Shown here piece after piece: positions 11,634-25,301 of a stretch of DNA of 64,000 bases. The stretch covers positions 37,424,801-37,488,800 of the forward strand of contig OX359247.1 in assembly GCA_947179485.1 (NCBI GenBank), given 5' to 3'. A program made the position numbers and the translations under genes. A model generated the notes under the pieces. The model did no database searches and had not been told where the DNA came from. It was given only the letters and a program-made list of their open reading frames with translations. The stretch's first letter is position 1; each line of letters starts with the position of its first letter. The DNA comes from Allacma fusca (Eukaryota; Arthropoda; Collembola; Symphypleona; Sminthuridae).

Positions 11634-12635
11634 CATGATTAAGCATAAAACTTGACAGGATAGCTATTTGTGATACAAGTAGATAAATCACAATACTTAC
11701 AATTAGCTTTGATTCCTTGAGCTTATCTAGACTGAAGAGTGATCTTGAACCGTACTGGATTTATTTTTGTTTTTGTTACTATTTATTGTAATTGAAATGG
11801 GCGCACAGCACAACACAGTTGTCAAAGTTTATCTAGATTTTTTTTTGGAAACAGTACCTGTTTTGAATAACTAAGTTAATAATGTAGCACTATCTGATTA
11901 TTTTGTTTTAACTATTAATATTTACATATACTACATCGTGACTTTCTACGAAGTACATATAATTGCTTACACAAGTGTACAAATAGTATAAATACCGATA
12001 AAACCCAAAGGAAATATTTCCCTTGATAAAATACAGCGCGTTGAAATATTATTGAGTGGCTATTTGTAGCGTTATGAATATTTCTATGAATAACAAATAA
12101 TTTCATCATTACCACCTTTCACTCTTCATTTTCCTATTCAATATGAAATCAGTCACTTTTTTGTTTTATGACTTTGTTACTACTCAGTTTTGATCTTTGG
12201 GCCAGAGGATTAATTGTAAGTTTTTTCATATCTCATCATCTCTCAAATGCCACTGGTGAGCAAATTAGTACGCTGTTATATATAAATTGCAGGATGGTGA
12301 AATCATTGCAATAAACATAACACAACAAAACATTTGCAAATCTAGTTATTTATCTTGTTTTGTGTAATTAATAATTAATAATAATTGCTTCGTAGTTTCA
12401 AATTGTGTACAAAAAATTCAAACAATAATTATCTCACACTACAGTTTCGCATTCCTTGTAACACGATTCACCAATATCAGTCATGACTGGGGATAAATTA
12501 TAAGAGTATGAATATGCATAACATTTACACATATGCTGATGATGATGCCATTTTTTTTTTCAATAAAATTATTGTCCTCTAGATGATAACATTTGCAATA
12601 GTAAGTAACACACACGAATTATGAGACTGTTAATT
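11634..12635. other. Intergenic between convergent DNase II and NPL4
   Basis: AT-rich 3' flanks of two genes that point at each other. I see no convincing reading frame, repeat or RNA gene. Confidence 0.4.
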
Positions 12636-15600
12636 TTACCCTCGTGGTAATGAGCACATTTCACAGTGTTGGGCTGACCCATCATTAATATACGTACAAT
12701 GCGAGCAGGTCCACGTGGACTGTGGGACAACCATGGGGGAACCACTGGAGCCACTACCAACACCAACACTGTGGGCACCTGCAGATGTTGATGCTGTTAC
12801 CGTTGAAGCTTCCACTAGAGATTTAACCTACAAAATAAGAGGAACATTTAAACATGAATATGATGATTTTAAGAATAACCCTCGTACTTTAAGTCTTGTA
12901 AACTGCGAAAACAAACAAAATAGAATAACAAGTGAAGACATAATAATACGCTATTCCTTACCGTTAGCCAATGATCCGACGCAGCCCAATCGTTCGCAGC
13001 ATCTATATTATTAGTTCGGATTGCGTCAACTAGCGGAGCAATATAATCTTTCAAAGGATATACGTCCATGTTGGAGATGTAGACAAGAAAATGAAAGTCA
13101 CTAGCAATCGTTAAAAATGGAGTTCCCACAGGGAATTGGTTCAAATAAGTTGCCAACGCGGTAAAGTCCTGCAAAGAAAATTAAGTTTAATGAATTAGAG
13201 GAAGATGATATAAGACATGGGTCTCTATCAACTAGTCTGGCGAATTACATCAAACTAAACAAAACCATGAACAACAATATATTAACATGAAATAATTAAC
13301 ATCATCGACTATCTTACTTGAATCTGATCATCTAGTAAACGATTTTCTACTGGGAAAGGTTTCTTCCCTGCAGGCACTACAAAACTGAACTGAGGTTCTA
13401 TTGGAGTAGAAACGGGGACATCAACGAGTAAATATTCGACAGGAAGTGGGCGTGCCATGCGTGTAACTTCATTTCCGTATTCATCCTTTTGCTAGAATTA
13501 ACGCGATGTCTTTTCGTTATTTAATGCACCTTATTCCTCAAAAATTAGTATGCGTATTTTATGACAGAAATTACTTTATAGAAGACATCAGGCACATATT
13601 GTTTCTCAGAGGATTCTTTTATGTATCCCAACTCAGGGGCATCCTTGGTTGGAACCAAGCATTTGTCTTTTACCAAAGACATGCACTGGTTTGACACTTG
13701 ATAACCAACCATTTGAACCTGGTTCTTTTCGTCACCTAGTTTAAATATCATAATGTGGATTAAAATTATGCACGTGTTTTAATAATAATGACGGTAAATG
13801 GTAAATGACATGATACCAGTGATAAGCACTGTGGCAAATTTAGAGCCAAAAGTTCCCGAACTAGACAGCCGGCACGGATTTGGATGGAGAGTTTGGAAAT
13901 AAGCTGCTGTAATGCATTCTTGAGCGGAGACGAAGTATGAGTGAATGCCTCGCAAATGTCTCACAGTACCCTTCTTAGTATCCTCCGGAATTAAGTCAGT
14001 AAACACCCAACCAACACATCTCAGTCCAAACATGCTTGCAATTTCTTCCACAACTTTTGCTTTCTCATCTTGTTCCAAAAAACGAATGAAGTCTCGATTA
14101 GTTTCCTGAGGTGGTTCATATATAGCAGCAACGCGAGCTCTGTAGTAAACACAATTACAACATATATTTTATCTATAATTATATTACATTTTTAATAAAT
14201 ATATGATTACGGATCGATAAAATGAAGTATATGAACTTCCAGTTACAGTTAATGAATTGCTACCTGATTCCTAAAGGCACATCTGTGTGTTCTTCGTAGC
14301 TACCGAACAGAAACCCCATTCGTTGGTGTCCTGATGCTCGCCAATAAGACAGAAATCTTTCCACAATATGAGGATTTTCAAACATGACATTATCAACATG
14401 TCTGTAAACCTGAAAGAGACATAAAATGCAAATTCACGTAAATGCGTGCTTACCATGAACGAATCAAGTCACACTAGTTTAAATGTGAAAGCAAAATTGT
14501 CACTACAACATTAAGGTTAAGTGACTGTTACAAAATATTCGCAGAAATGTCATAATTATATACAGTATACCCTGCAATTGAATCAACTCACTTGTCTGTT
14601 AAGTGTTACAGCTGAAGGTTGACACTTCGAACAGATCCCACGAGGCCAAGGGGGATGAGTGGTGCATCCTTCCTTAATTCTTGCACTAATATCTTCTAGT
14701 GACGTAAACTTAGCCCTATTGAAGCAATTAAATATTTAATGACTTCTCTTCCCTGAATTAAATATTTAATAGAACATTTAGATTTCAGATGCCATACTTG
14801 TCCCCAGCTGTAAGCTTCTTGATATATGAATGAAACGACAGATGCTTGATATTATGTTCACGGAGATAATTCTCATCATAAGGTTCCAATGGAAGGCAAA
14901 ATACACACCGACCCTTGTCACCATGTCGACACATATTAGGGTCTTTTGGACGGTGTATTAATCCATCTTGAGCGGAGAGTCTTTGATCCACCTCATCTTC
15001 ACCTACAACAGGCTTCGAACCTTTCCTCAACGAAATATTTGTAGATGAAGATGAGTTATTTATTGCAGAAGAAGGGCCAGGCTTCTCATCTGCACTTCCA
15101 TACACATCAATACCCGAGGACGACGAGGATGACGGTGTCTCCGGAGTGAGTACCATGCCCTCCACAGCAGACAAGTATATTAAGTCACCATGTTTCAGAC
15201 CAAGGCTACCAACTGTTTTTGAATTCGATGCTATAGGTTCTAGTTTTTGTCTGTCTTTATGCAAATTGAATGCATATGAATTGTAGCTGAATGCACTTTT
15301 GATCTGAAAACAATCCAAATAAGTAATTATTAGCCAGGTAATTTTGACTTTCATTCTAAATAAAGTTACACATGCACTATCTGATTTAACCACATGAACA
15401 TTATAAAACAACAACCTTCTCAAACAGCCTCTTAGCCGTTTCATTAGGACTAATTTCCACCCTTTTAGTACCTTCCCGAGCCTGAATACGAAGCATCAAC
15501 TGTAAATACACAAATAGTCCAAACCCAAATTACACCACACATTATTCCAATAAATTTTTGAAATTCAACAATTTAATCAAATCTCAAACAATCCACAAAA

Positions 15601-15657
15601 GCTCCTCCCATTCAAATTTCCAAAAACAAATGACAGACTTACATCCTTCCCAACCAT
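12636..15657 (-). CDS. NPLOC4: NPL4, p97/VCP cofactor (nuclear protein localization 4 homolog)
   Basis: Ten exons on the minus strand: 15643-15657, 15416-15499, 14798-15303, 14592-14715, 14264-14409, 13817-14139, 13575-13735, 13318-13491, 12962-13168 and 12636-12827. Phases close for 643 residues (human about 608). The 14798 boundary is certain to about one base. In order: an N-terminal ubiquitin-like (UBX-like) domain; a Ser-rich linker; the NPL4 zinc region ([20 protein letters not shown], then HPPWPRGIC and [11 protein letters not shown]); the catalytically inactive MPN domain ([30 protein letters not shown]); and a C-terminal NZF finger (WTCSHC, then CEMC), which binds ubiquitin. By family knowledge NPL4 pairs with UFD1 to load ubiquitylated proteins into the p97 unfoldase. 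The first exon adds only MVGKD; an internal ATG at 15496 is an alternative start. Confidence 0.95.
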
Positions 15658-17251
15658 TTCGAACTTCTTAAGAGTTCAACCCAGTCAAAGCTAAATAACG
15701 CCAACACCATCAACTTCTTCTCCTCTCTCAAATACAGACTCCGCTCTTGTCAGTTTGCCCAGCCAGTCCCGACACCCTGAATTTTAACTGGTGGATTGAT
15801 TTACAACCTGATCCGTAATTTCCAAACCTGCAAATATACGAAATATTCCTCATATAATATGAAAGCGGATATTAACTGAATATTGCCACACATTACCAAC
15901 AAAACTAGCACCAAATGTTTATAATTCGTAATTACTGTTTAAATCTAAATTAGCAGACTACCTGAATATATCAAGATACAATTTCGTCACAATGCCACGT
16001 TATATAACACTCATCCATTTCCTATTTTGAACCTACGCGTGAAATTGATAACCAACAACCAAGTACCCACACAACTTGCAGTCCACAACGTTACAATCAC
16101 AATGAAGAAGAAAAATTAACGAATTTCGTCATTACTCATCGTATCAATTCCAACTTACTTAGTTTGACTAATCGTCACTCTCAGATAATTACTAGCTAAC
16201 AAAACAACCCCAACCTAACCTTAGCATTTACGTCTACAACACAAATCAAATTTTTGACTACAAATATTCTCAAATCTTCAAAATACACTTTAAACTCACC
16301 TTCAAAATGTTGAATTTGTAAGATACCCCAATGAAGCTTGACTCTAGTCTACAAAACTGAATTTTTAACTATATTTTCTACAATAATTTAATAACGCTAA
16401 ATTTGTCTTTTCGAATTTTCAAGATGACACGGCAAAAGTTCGAATTTCACCACCGATTCCACAATAACTAAGCAAAAGGCAAGTCAGTTCACGTGTGCTC
16501 ATCCTGCGGGCATTACAAATGCAGGTGCTTCTTTCTATGGTTTCGCACAGGCATGCTCCTTCAAGTCTTCCTACCCCTCGTACAACTTGTTACAAAATAT
16601 TTGTTATGTTGTTATTCATGTTTCACCGATTTCATACAAGCAAAGAGTATAAGTAAATACATATGTCGGGAGACCATCAAGGTAACTGTCGAAATTGTCT
16701 GGGTGATAGATCTACAAGCGAAATTAAAAAAAATAGTTTACATGTACATCTAACTATTGAGCAGGCAGGAACGACAGAAAAACACAAAATCAAAAATTCG
16801 AGGGGAATTTGTGCATGGGTTTCTGTGTTCCAAAGTTACTAAAAGTGGAGTCGAGCAGGGCGATCAATAATTTCGGGAAAAGGACAAAATTGGATTGACA
16901 AGTCCGAAATTGATTTTTTAAAGGTGACCTTGATTTTCACTCGGAATAACGATTTTGAATTTATTTACATTCTTGTAATTTAAACAGTATTAAATACAAC
17001 TTCAGAGTTGTTGGCTGATAAATTGAATTCATAGAACGACGACCTGTGAAGACCACTTTTCTGTGTAAGGAGTAGACAGAAAAATTTGATCAAATGGTTC
17101 ACGGACATAAATATTTATTACGAATAGTCTGGATCGATATGTGGACCAGAAGATGCATTTCTGATACAGTAAATCCACAGGGGCATATTCCTAGGTTCAA
17201 AATGTTTGAAAAGATATGGAATGCGCGTCCTGCGCTTCGATAAGACAATAA
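15658..17251. other. Intergenic, upstream of NPL4
   Basis: Begins with the NPL4 promoter side. The rest is AT-rich with no frame I can support. Confidence 0.4.
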
Positions 17252-17650
17252 ATCATCGCTACGCGATAAATGGAGGCTTCGCGTAGGGGTGGCGTCAGCT
17301 ACCGCCGTCAAACTAGGATGAATTTTGAGTTTTTTAAAAAAAATTATAGGGCCGATTTCATCCAGGGTAGCAATAACCATTACTATTTATATAAGCAATA
17401 TCCACAAAGAATTTCATTGAAATCGATTCAGTAGTTTTGGAGATAACTGTCATTTGACTTGAAGTTCAAAATTTCAAGAATTATTTTCTCAAAACTTATC
17501 CGGCCGATTCCAACCAAATACGAACTCACAATCAGACTTAAGGTTGACACAAGTAATGTCCATAAAAAATTTCATTGAAATCGGTCCAGTAATTTTTGAG
17601 ATATCGTGCGGAAGGAAGTACGGACAATGTCATTTTACCAGGGGATGCCA
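17252..17650 (+). repeat. Dispersed repeat, copy B
   Basis: Second copy of the repeat at 7021-7445, same orientation. It shares GGCTTCGCGTAGG, GTCAGCTACCGCCGTCAA, CATTGAAATCGATTCAGTAG-like and GAAATCGGTCCAGTA blocks with small indels. No coding capacity. Confidence 0.8.
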
Positions 17651-19500
17651 CACAAAAAATGAAAGAACAGATCGAACCATTCCCATAACTAGGTCACAAT
17701 CAGTGCATATCTCGAAATTTTGAATATACGAACTTCATTTACTGTTTTTGCGCAAGCTTGTTTTAATTTACAAAATCTTCAGAAAATTTAAATTCAGCTA
17801 AACAAGCTAGGATCGATACCACGTCTGCGTATATGAGCTAACGGGAGAAAAATTATATATATGTAAACCTTGATGTACATACGTTTGTATATAGCTACTA
17901 TAAGTGAGTAAGTAACTAAAATAATTTTTTGTCCTCCCCCCCCCCCACTTTTTTGGATGTTTCGGAGCACCTGTTGACACCCCAACCGCAACGCCAACAC
18001 GGCCTTGAATACCTCTATGTTTTTTAATTCTTGAGATACGAAGGAGATATTTGACAGAGAGGTTGGTATCCAATAATCAAACTTTCATTTATTTTTATTT
18101 TTTGGGATACTAATATTGAATATCGACACCACTACTTTGTGTACTCCCGAATTTCAGGTATTGCAAGTATCAAAATTCAAAAATTCATTTGAATTCCATC
18201 ATTGATATATATTTCTATTCTTTTAAAATTAATCATTGAAACCGAACACGTGAATACAAATAAGGTTAAAAAATTTTGGAGTTCGTTAAATTCGGATGCC
18301 GATTACCAGCCTTTCAACGGCATTAAATGTTATAGGTGTCATATTGATTCCTGACTACTAAACTTCAGTGGACTGGTTATAGAAAAACTGTAAAACTATG
18401 GAACAATGAAGGCATGCCTTCCTAACCCGATAACCCGAATGTAAATCATCAACAAATACAAAAACAATGCCTAAATTAAGAACGTGAAAAACAGTACAAA
18501 GACTTCTCCTCCTTTAATGCATTTCTTATGATACCACTGACTCTTTAAATTTAGTATGAAAATAAATCGTGTGGGACATCTGCTTCCCTACTGAGCAGAA
18601 AACTCGTGACGCTTTTTTATCCAAAAAATCACAATGGCGTCACCGTTTAATACGTTTGCTCCCATCCTATTAAAATGCTTGATTAGATCGTTCCGTCCTC
18701 CCGTCCCCTTATTTTCAGTTTACTATCACCTCATGAGTAAATAAATAATCACCCCTTAATCCCTCAAACAAGCCTAAAATACATCATGCATTTGTTTACA
18801 AATCATAAAACAAAACCTCAGAATTATTCATTTCAAAGATATCATCCTCAGAGGACCAACAATAACAGTTGCATAAAAATCTCTTCGTTGATGGGGTTGG
18901 GTCCATTGTAATAAAAAAAACTGTGGGTCTATTTAAGTATAAAATCCATTAATTCACAACAATCATCTACATTACTCATACACACATTTACAATAAAGCT
19001 CCTCAAACCCCTTGTCATTAATTTCACCACAAGCTTCAATATTTCTAACACACTCCAATTAAATACTCTTAAATATAATAATTAGCAAAATTGCAAATAA
19101 AATAATATAACAAAATAAGGTAAATAACTAAGTCTAATTACTTACTATTTCTATGATATAAAATTTAATTGAAATAATTCTACAAAATTTAATCTACAAG
19201 TCTACCCAACTTGTGCTGTAGGGGAAGTGCACACTTCTGGTTTACCATTAAACTAAAATCATTAAAAAGTGTATGCTTTTTGAGGATGCAGGACGGACGA
19301 GACCCGACAGACCAAGACCAAGACAAGACCAAGGAAAGGAGTTTAAACCACAATTTAGGTGATAACCGCTATAGTGTAGCTGATAGCAGCGGTCCTATTC
19401 TCTCTTTCCCCTCTTCCTCTGTACATGGGCATTCCCGACCCAGTCTCCGTTAAATAGCATTAGCGTGTAAATATTCCCAAGGAGCGTATACTCTGAAAGT
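17651..19500. other. Intergenic with a poly-C run
   Basis: AT-rich sequence broken by a run of about 12 cytosines near 17936-17947. Short frames here have no recognisable domain. Nothing else stands out before the leader region of GGA. Confidence 0.4.
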
Positions 19501-20449
19501 TCCAGCCGTTCTAATTCTACCTTGCGGAGTTTACATTGGATGAATGGAGTTTAAAGCCACCCAAATATTTGTACGTAACGTCAATCATCCTCCTCAGTAG
19601 TCGCGTGCAAGGTGAGTTACGAACAAGAAGTTCATACTTATTCCTATTAGCTTATCAACGTAATTAAATATTTTAAGTAAATAATTAACACGTGGACGTG
19701 ATTTGTATCCCACTTTACTAAATTAGATTCAAATAGGAAGAGCGTGTAGCTGTAATTAAGTATTTATATCAAATTAATTTATTAAATTGTCTCCTTCGTC
19801 TGACATCAACTTTAATTTTTGCGACAGTTATCAGTCACAGGGAAGGTTCAGCGAAACAAAATCACACCCAAGTAAGTTCAAGTTCATGGGTGAAACGTTA
19901 TCTCTTGTAAATACTTATCGTATTTTTTTTTAGCTCTGTGACACGGTGACTAACTCTTGGTTATTAATTTGGGGAGACTTGACTGTACTACAATAATTGA
20001 GAAAGAAAGTATTACAAATTGGATATGAAGTAAGTACGTGACATGTTTCATATTTGATGCATGACGTACATCATCAGCTGGGGTTGAGTTGAATGTAATT
20101 ACTGTATTGTATTATTGTTTGACATATGTGCGTTTGTGGGGGATTAAAATGAAATAATTATTGTGTAGGTATTATTAAAGGAAAGTTGACAGTACGTGAG
20201 TTGGGTGATGATTTGTGGTTGTTGTTGTGAGTCAAATTATTGTAATTGGGGATTTACTGACAAATTATTTTGTGCATTGCAGATAGAGGGGAGATTCCAG
20301 CTATATCCAGGTGGAGCTCCAAAGGCGGCATTTTGTGATGATATTAGTAATTAAGAGGACTCCTGGCTTTATATACCTACTGAGTGCTAAAAAGATAAAG
20401 AGAATTTGTCACCAAAGAATTTAGGAGAAGTTGAGGCTTGACATCAATC
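19501..20449 (+). promoter_or_regulatory. Candidate multi-exon 5' leader of the GGA gene
   Basis: Consecutive good splice sites on the plus strand suggest non-coding leader exons: one ending at 19611 (GTGCAAG before gtgagt), one at 19828-19871 (acceptor tttttgcgacag, donor gtaagt), one at 19934-20029 (acceptor ttttttttag, donor gtaagt), and one starting at 20283 after gcattgcag that runs into the start codon at 20450. A minimal ATG-AA at the end of the third would give only a two-codon upstream frame after splicing. This is inferred from splice signals alone. Confidence 0.45.
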
Positions 20450-23085
20450 ATGGAACTTCCGGCGTATTTTGGTAAACACTACATATGTTGGACATTTATG
20501 GGTGTATGTAGCTAAATGTAGGAATTACTTTGGAGTTTTTAATGAAGAGTGGGGAACTTTGTCGGGGTTGTAGGTGGGAGAGAGGATGGGAGAAGGGATG
20601 GTAACTTTTGAGATTATTATTGCTATTGTGTCATTTGTTTTGCTTGCAGAGGCTTTGATGCACCGTGCTCCGATACCTGCTTCGGATATTTTTACTTATT
20701 TGAGAGAAATGCGTCGAACTCCGTCGGGGCCGTTGGTCACGTCAAAATTACTGGCAGGAAAAATTCAGTCGAAATCGGAAGCCCAGGCTATTCATGCTTT
20801 TGAGGTAAGAATGTACTGGGTGGCTTAATGGCTATGGTGATAGTGGTGGGTCATGCGAACGTGATTAGTTTTAATTTTTTTTGAGGGACTGGAAGTAGCA
20901 CGGCACGACGGGGATAATTGTTAAAATGTATTCTATTTATTTGTAAAAGTTTCTGGAAGCTGCTCTCGAGGCTGAGACTGAAGGTTCGATAGAATTCCGC
21001 ACTGAAATTGGACGTTACCGATTTCTGAATGAGATAATAAGAATTTTGTCACCTAAATACCTGGGTGAAGTGACCCCAAAAAGTGTGAAGGAACGAGCGG
21101 TGAGATTCTTATGCGATGCTGCCGGTCCAAAGAAGCAGCGTTGGTTTCCCTCGGAGCATTCCAAAATAAAAATGGTGTACCAGTCCTTAGTAGATACGGG
21201 AATTATTACGGTGAGATGAACTGGACAAATCAAGTTAAAATATACAATCATTGTGTTGGTGGTTCATGTCTTTGTGGTATAAAAATCCAGAAAACAGCCG
21301 AGGAAGAATCTGCAGCTGCTGATGCGGCGGAAGCGGAACTTCAAAAAAGCATTTTTGATAGGGCAGAGAATGCTGCTATTCTGAAAAAGTTACTGTCTTC
21401 GACAGACCCAGCGGATTTAAATGCAGCCAATCGCTTAATAAAGAGTTTGGCGGACGAAGAATCTAAAAGAAATGAAAGACGGTCAGAACTTCATTCACTA
21501 ATCGACAGGATCGATACATCTACTTCACTTCTGACGGAAATGCTTAATCAGCCCACCCTTGACAAGGAACTAACGGAAGATCTTGCTGTTACGTGTAACA
21601 ATCTCCGACAAAAATTGGGTTCCATTCCAACTGAAACCAATGATGAAATCACATCAGTTCTTCAAGCTAGTGAAAATATTGAGAAAGTTTTAAAATTACA
21701 CGAGCAACAAAAAGAGCTTAAATCGAAATCACCGCAGTCCCCCAACACAACAGCAGAGAATGACTTACTAAATCAGCCCCCTATATCTGAAGGTACTCCG
21801 CAGCTGACGTCCAGTTTTTCCCTTGCAGACGAACTGCTCATGGGACTGTCAGATGAGTTTTCTATTGCAAGCAACATGCCTACCAAAACTTTGCAAGGAA
21901 CGGATAGCGAAAATCTATTACTCAATTTTGACCTGGACATCAGCTCGGGGGAAGGGAAGAAACTGTTAGATAGAGCAGGTAGTCTTGACGATGAAAAAAT
22001 TCAAAAAAATCCTGACACTTTAGATGAAATTGAAAGATTGAGTAGAGAGCTGATGCAACAAGGTTTAAAGAATTCCCAAGGCAGGAGTCCTGTGTTTGTT
22101 GTGAAGAAGACTGAAAGGGCTGCTACTTTAAATCAACTTCAGAAAAATTCCAGTACCTCATCCCAAGAGGCCCCGCTGAACCTGAACACACAATTGCCTC
22201 TAGAAGTTGACGTCAAACTTGATGCCAATCATTCGAATCTCACCTTCCTGGATTTAGATTTTTTGGAAAATCCCAATAAAAAAGATGGGCTGGCTGTAGA
22301 GAAAAGTGTAAATAATTCTCAACTCACCAATGACTTAGCACCCAAGAAAAGTCCTCGGGGGTCAACATCAAACGAAGATGAATCGTTGCTTAACTTGAGT
22401 GAGAATCAGAAAAATGAAACTCTAGATATTTTACCTTCAAAAGTTGAGCAACTTCAAACCAAAATTCAGCCCAGTTTTAACCTAAACTCAGTGAAAGAAG
22501 TTGATCTGGATGACATCGAGTTACATGAAAAAATTAATCCCATTGAACTAAATCTAATTACTGAGACGGATGAAAATAAAACTTGTAAAGATGTTAATGT
22601 CACGTTGACACTGGGGAGGGTTCCTGATTACCCTCGGTCAGTCCGCGTGGCAGTGATTACTTTGTCTAATCGGAATTCCTCCTCAGAATTATTTAATTAT
22701 GTGTTTCAACTCTTGCCCCCAAAAGGAATGCAGGTACTACATATATTTTGTACCTGGATTTTAAAAATAATTATACTTAAAATGGTTTTAGCTTATATGT
22801 ACACTTAAAACATTGTAGATCTATGAAACGTATATTTATTGCTTTAGTAACTATCATAATTTTACTTAGGTAAAGCTTCTGGCCCCGTCCTGTATGGAAT
22901 TATCTCCGTGGAAGAAAAGTTTTCTCCCCCCACCGATGTTGACTCAAGTGGCTCTCATGTCTTCATCGCTGCCGCAGTGTGAAAAGACGAGGATAAAATA
23001 CATACTCTCGTACTGCCTTGGTGAAGACACAGCACTTCATAATGGTCATTTCGATTTACCAATAATTTCCAGTGATTTATCCTAG
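20450..23085 (+). CDS. GGA, Golgi-localized gamma-ear Arf-binding clathrin adaptor
   Basis: Five exons, 20450-20471, 20650-20804, 20950-21210, 21291-22733 and 22870-23085, close to 698 residues. The first 22-bp exon encodes MELPAYF plus one base. VHS domain, about 1-145 (LLAGKIQSKSEAQAIHAFE, RFLNEIIRILSPKYLG). GAT domain, about 160-270 (NAAILKKLLSS, DLNAANRLIKSL, LLTEML), which binds Arf-GTP and ubiquitin. Then a long acidic, Ser-rich hinge with clathrin-box-like LLNFD and LLNLSE motifs. A gamma-adaptin-ear domain fills the last 120 or so residues (YPRSVRVAVITLSN...LPPKGMQVKLLAPS). By family knowledge GGAs sort acidic-dileucine cargo from the trans-Golgi network to endosomes. Confidence 0.93.
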
Positions 23086-25301
23086 CTTCCGAAACTTTGG
23101 ATACAGGCCTTGCAAGTGATTATAAATGTAACTATTTCACACATAAATAAGCAACAATAACTATGTACATCCATTGTAAATTAATGAATGCACTATCGTT
23201 TTTCTTCTATCTTAACCTGTGATTAATGCAAATCCAAGTTTTTAAAGCACGTACAGGCTTTTAAAGGTGAATAGGTTTTATTTCTTTTGTTGCATGTACT
23301 GCAAATTAAATTTTGCTTTTACAGCTTCAGGCAATTGGAAAAGGTGACGGAGTCTTACATGTGTTATGAATCTTTCATTGGTAACTCAGTTTCCCTAGTA
23401 CAGCTATTTGTTATATGTCGTTTTCCCTTCGCTGAGTCGGATTAATGGTTATATTATATGGTTTTAGCTAGAAATTTTAGCCCTGTCCATATCTAGTCCT
23501 TAGATTTTAATAAAGTCTGAATCCTGTTCCAAATTGAGCATCCCTTTTCACTTAAATTTAGCAATTTATTATTTATAAATTCATTTGCAATAAATTTGTG
23601 TCCATTAATTATATAAAATATAACATAGTATTTACATTTGCTCCAAGCATTCTTTTTTGACATAATAAAATAACCATAATAATTGTAAAAGTTATATTTT
23701 ACCCTCCCCTTTTCTAATGCAATTTATGATGTCGTAAAATATTTTGCATCCTCATAAAGTTTTACCAAACATATGTTCAACATCAAGTACGACTAGCATA
23801 ACCTTCTGATAATTTCTACCACTGAGTGTTTTAACTGTTAAAGTTGTCCATCTTTTAGAGACCAGAGGAAAGCCTGTTAGGGAGAATTTGTTGAATAACT
23901 GAAGTTAGTACGTGTTATGAAATTATCGATGAAGATAAAAAATTCATACGTAGGTGAAAATCCGAGCTAAATTATTTGTACCCTCAAATGTGAATTCGTA
24001 ACTATCTCAATAGATTTAAGTTGACTTTCAGTTGTAGCTTTCGGTGGAACGTTTTGTTTTGAAGAAAATAATAATTTGGAGTGGTGGATGAGATGTTTGA
24101 TTGATATTTTGTAACATGATTTGTAAACCTCCCTTAATGCCAACCTTTTTATGTCAGGTCAATTTCATATTCTAAAAACTTCAGCGACTAGGGACTTATC
24201 TGAATTTCATATGTAGAATTTTTAAAATTATTTGCAAACATATCTTGATTGATGATTTACATCTTTTGTACTTGTGGTGAAACTCTGAATGGTAAGGTTG
24301 TGGATTCTGTGAGCAAGATGGTTAAAAATATTGCATGAATGATGTAAATCTTAAATACAGTTTTCTGTATATGAGATATATAGTTATAGATATAAGTTCG
24401 AGTCGATTTCATTAATGGAAATAAAAACGTTTGAGAACCACTGCTATGCAACAAGGTTGACCTCTATACTCCATCAATTGCTGTATTTATTGACGTGAAA
24501 AAAATAGCCTAATTCTTTACACTCTCACACAGCGTAGTGTATGTATATGTAGATATGTGGGATCATGATTTTAGTTGGAGTTTCTATAAAATTTTATGCA
24601 GTTATACATCGTCCTATAAACGCACTTGGACATAAATAATACATTGTACTGTAATGCAGTTCCTTTTATTTGAATATTACTCTTGTGACGTTGGAAAAAC
24701 TACAGGAATAACTATAGAAATACGATTGTTACGAATGTAAAATTTGTTAAATTCAAACGTATTTAATTTAGTATTTATGCCAATATTTTCTTTGCTTTCT
24801 CCCACATGATTCCTCAAGCTTTCAGGGCACATAAATACTTACTTAGTATCAGCGAAATGTAGCTGGAATGGTTCATACTAAATACCTGATGCATTATTCC
24901 AACATAGCCCGATTTCCAGTTCTCAACTTTTTTATATATTGCCTGGACTAATATGAAGTGTAGTATTTCAGTTTTCTAGAACCCTTTCGATTCAGAAAAT
25001 ACAGTGAACAGGGAAGAAAACCATCGTTCCAGTGTCTTGTAACATTTTGGATCGTCAGAAATGGGTAATTGTTGGGTAAGCACACTTTTATTACCACAAG
25101 CAATAAACCAAACAATTAGTATGGAGTAAAAACATTTTGGACAAACTATTTTTCGTAATATCGTATCCTGTCTATCACGGATACGCGTATTGCATATTAC
25201 TATCTTCATCTCGTAATAATAAAACAGTATGACGTACGACTATATACGCATAAATACCTGACTCGACGAAAATACTAATAAATTGATATCTAATGATACT
25301 T
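23086..25301. other. Intergenic between GGA and the CAP gene
   Basis: About 2.2 kb of AT-rich sequence. An AATAAA near 23508 could be the GGA polyadenylation signal. Short open frames lack domains or splice partners. No repeat or RNA gene is seen. Confidence 0.4.

Noticed and set aside
17807-18073. Minus-strand frames across the poly-C run
   Set aside because: Their apparent Gly-rich content comes only from the homopolymer; nothing else supports coding.
19211-19453. 80-residue plus-strand frame rich in Asp, Gln and Ser
   Set aside because: No conserved motif, no stop-to-splice support, and it lies in promoter-like sequence upstream of the GGA leader.
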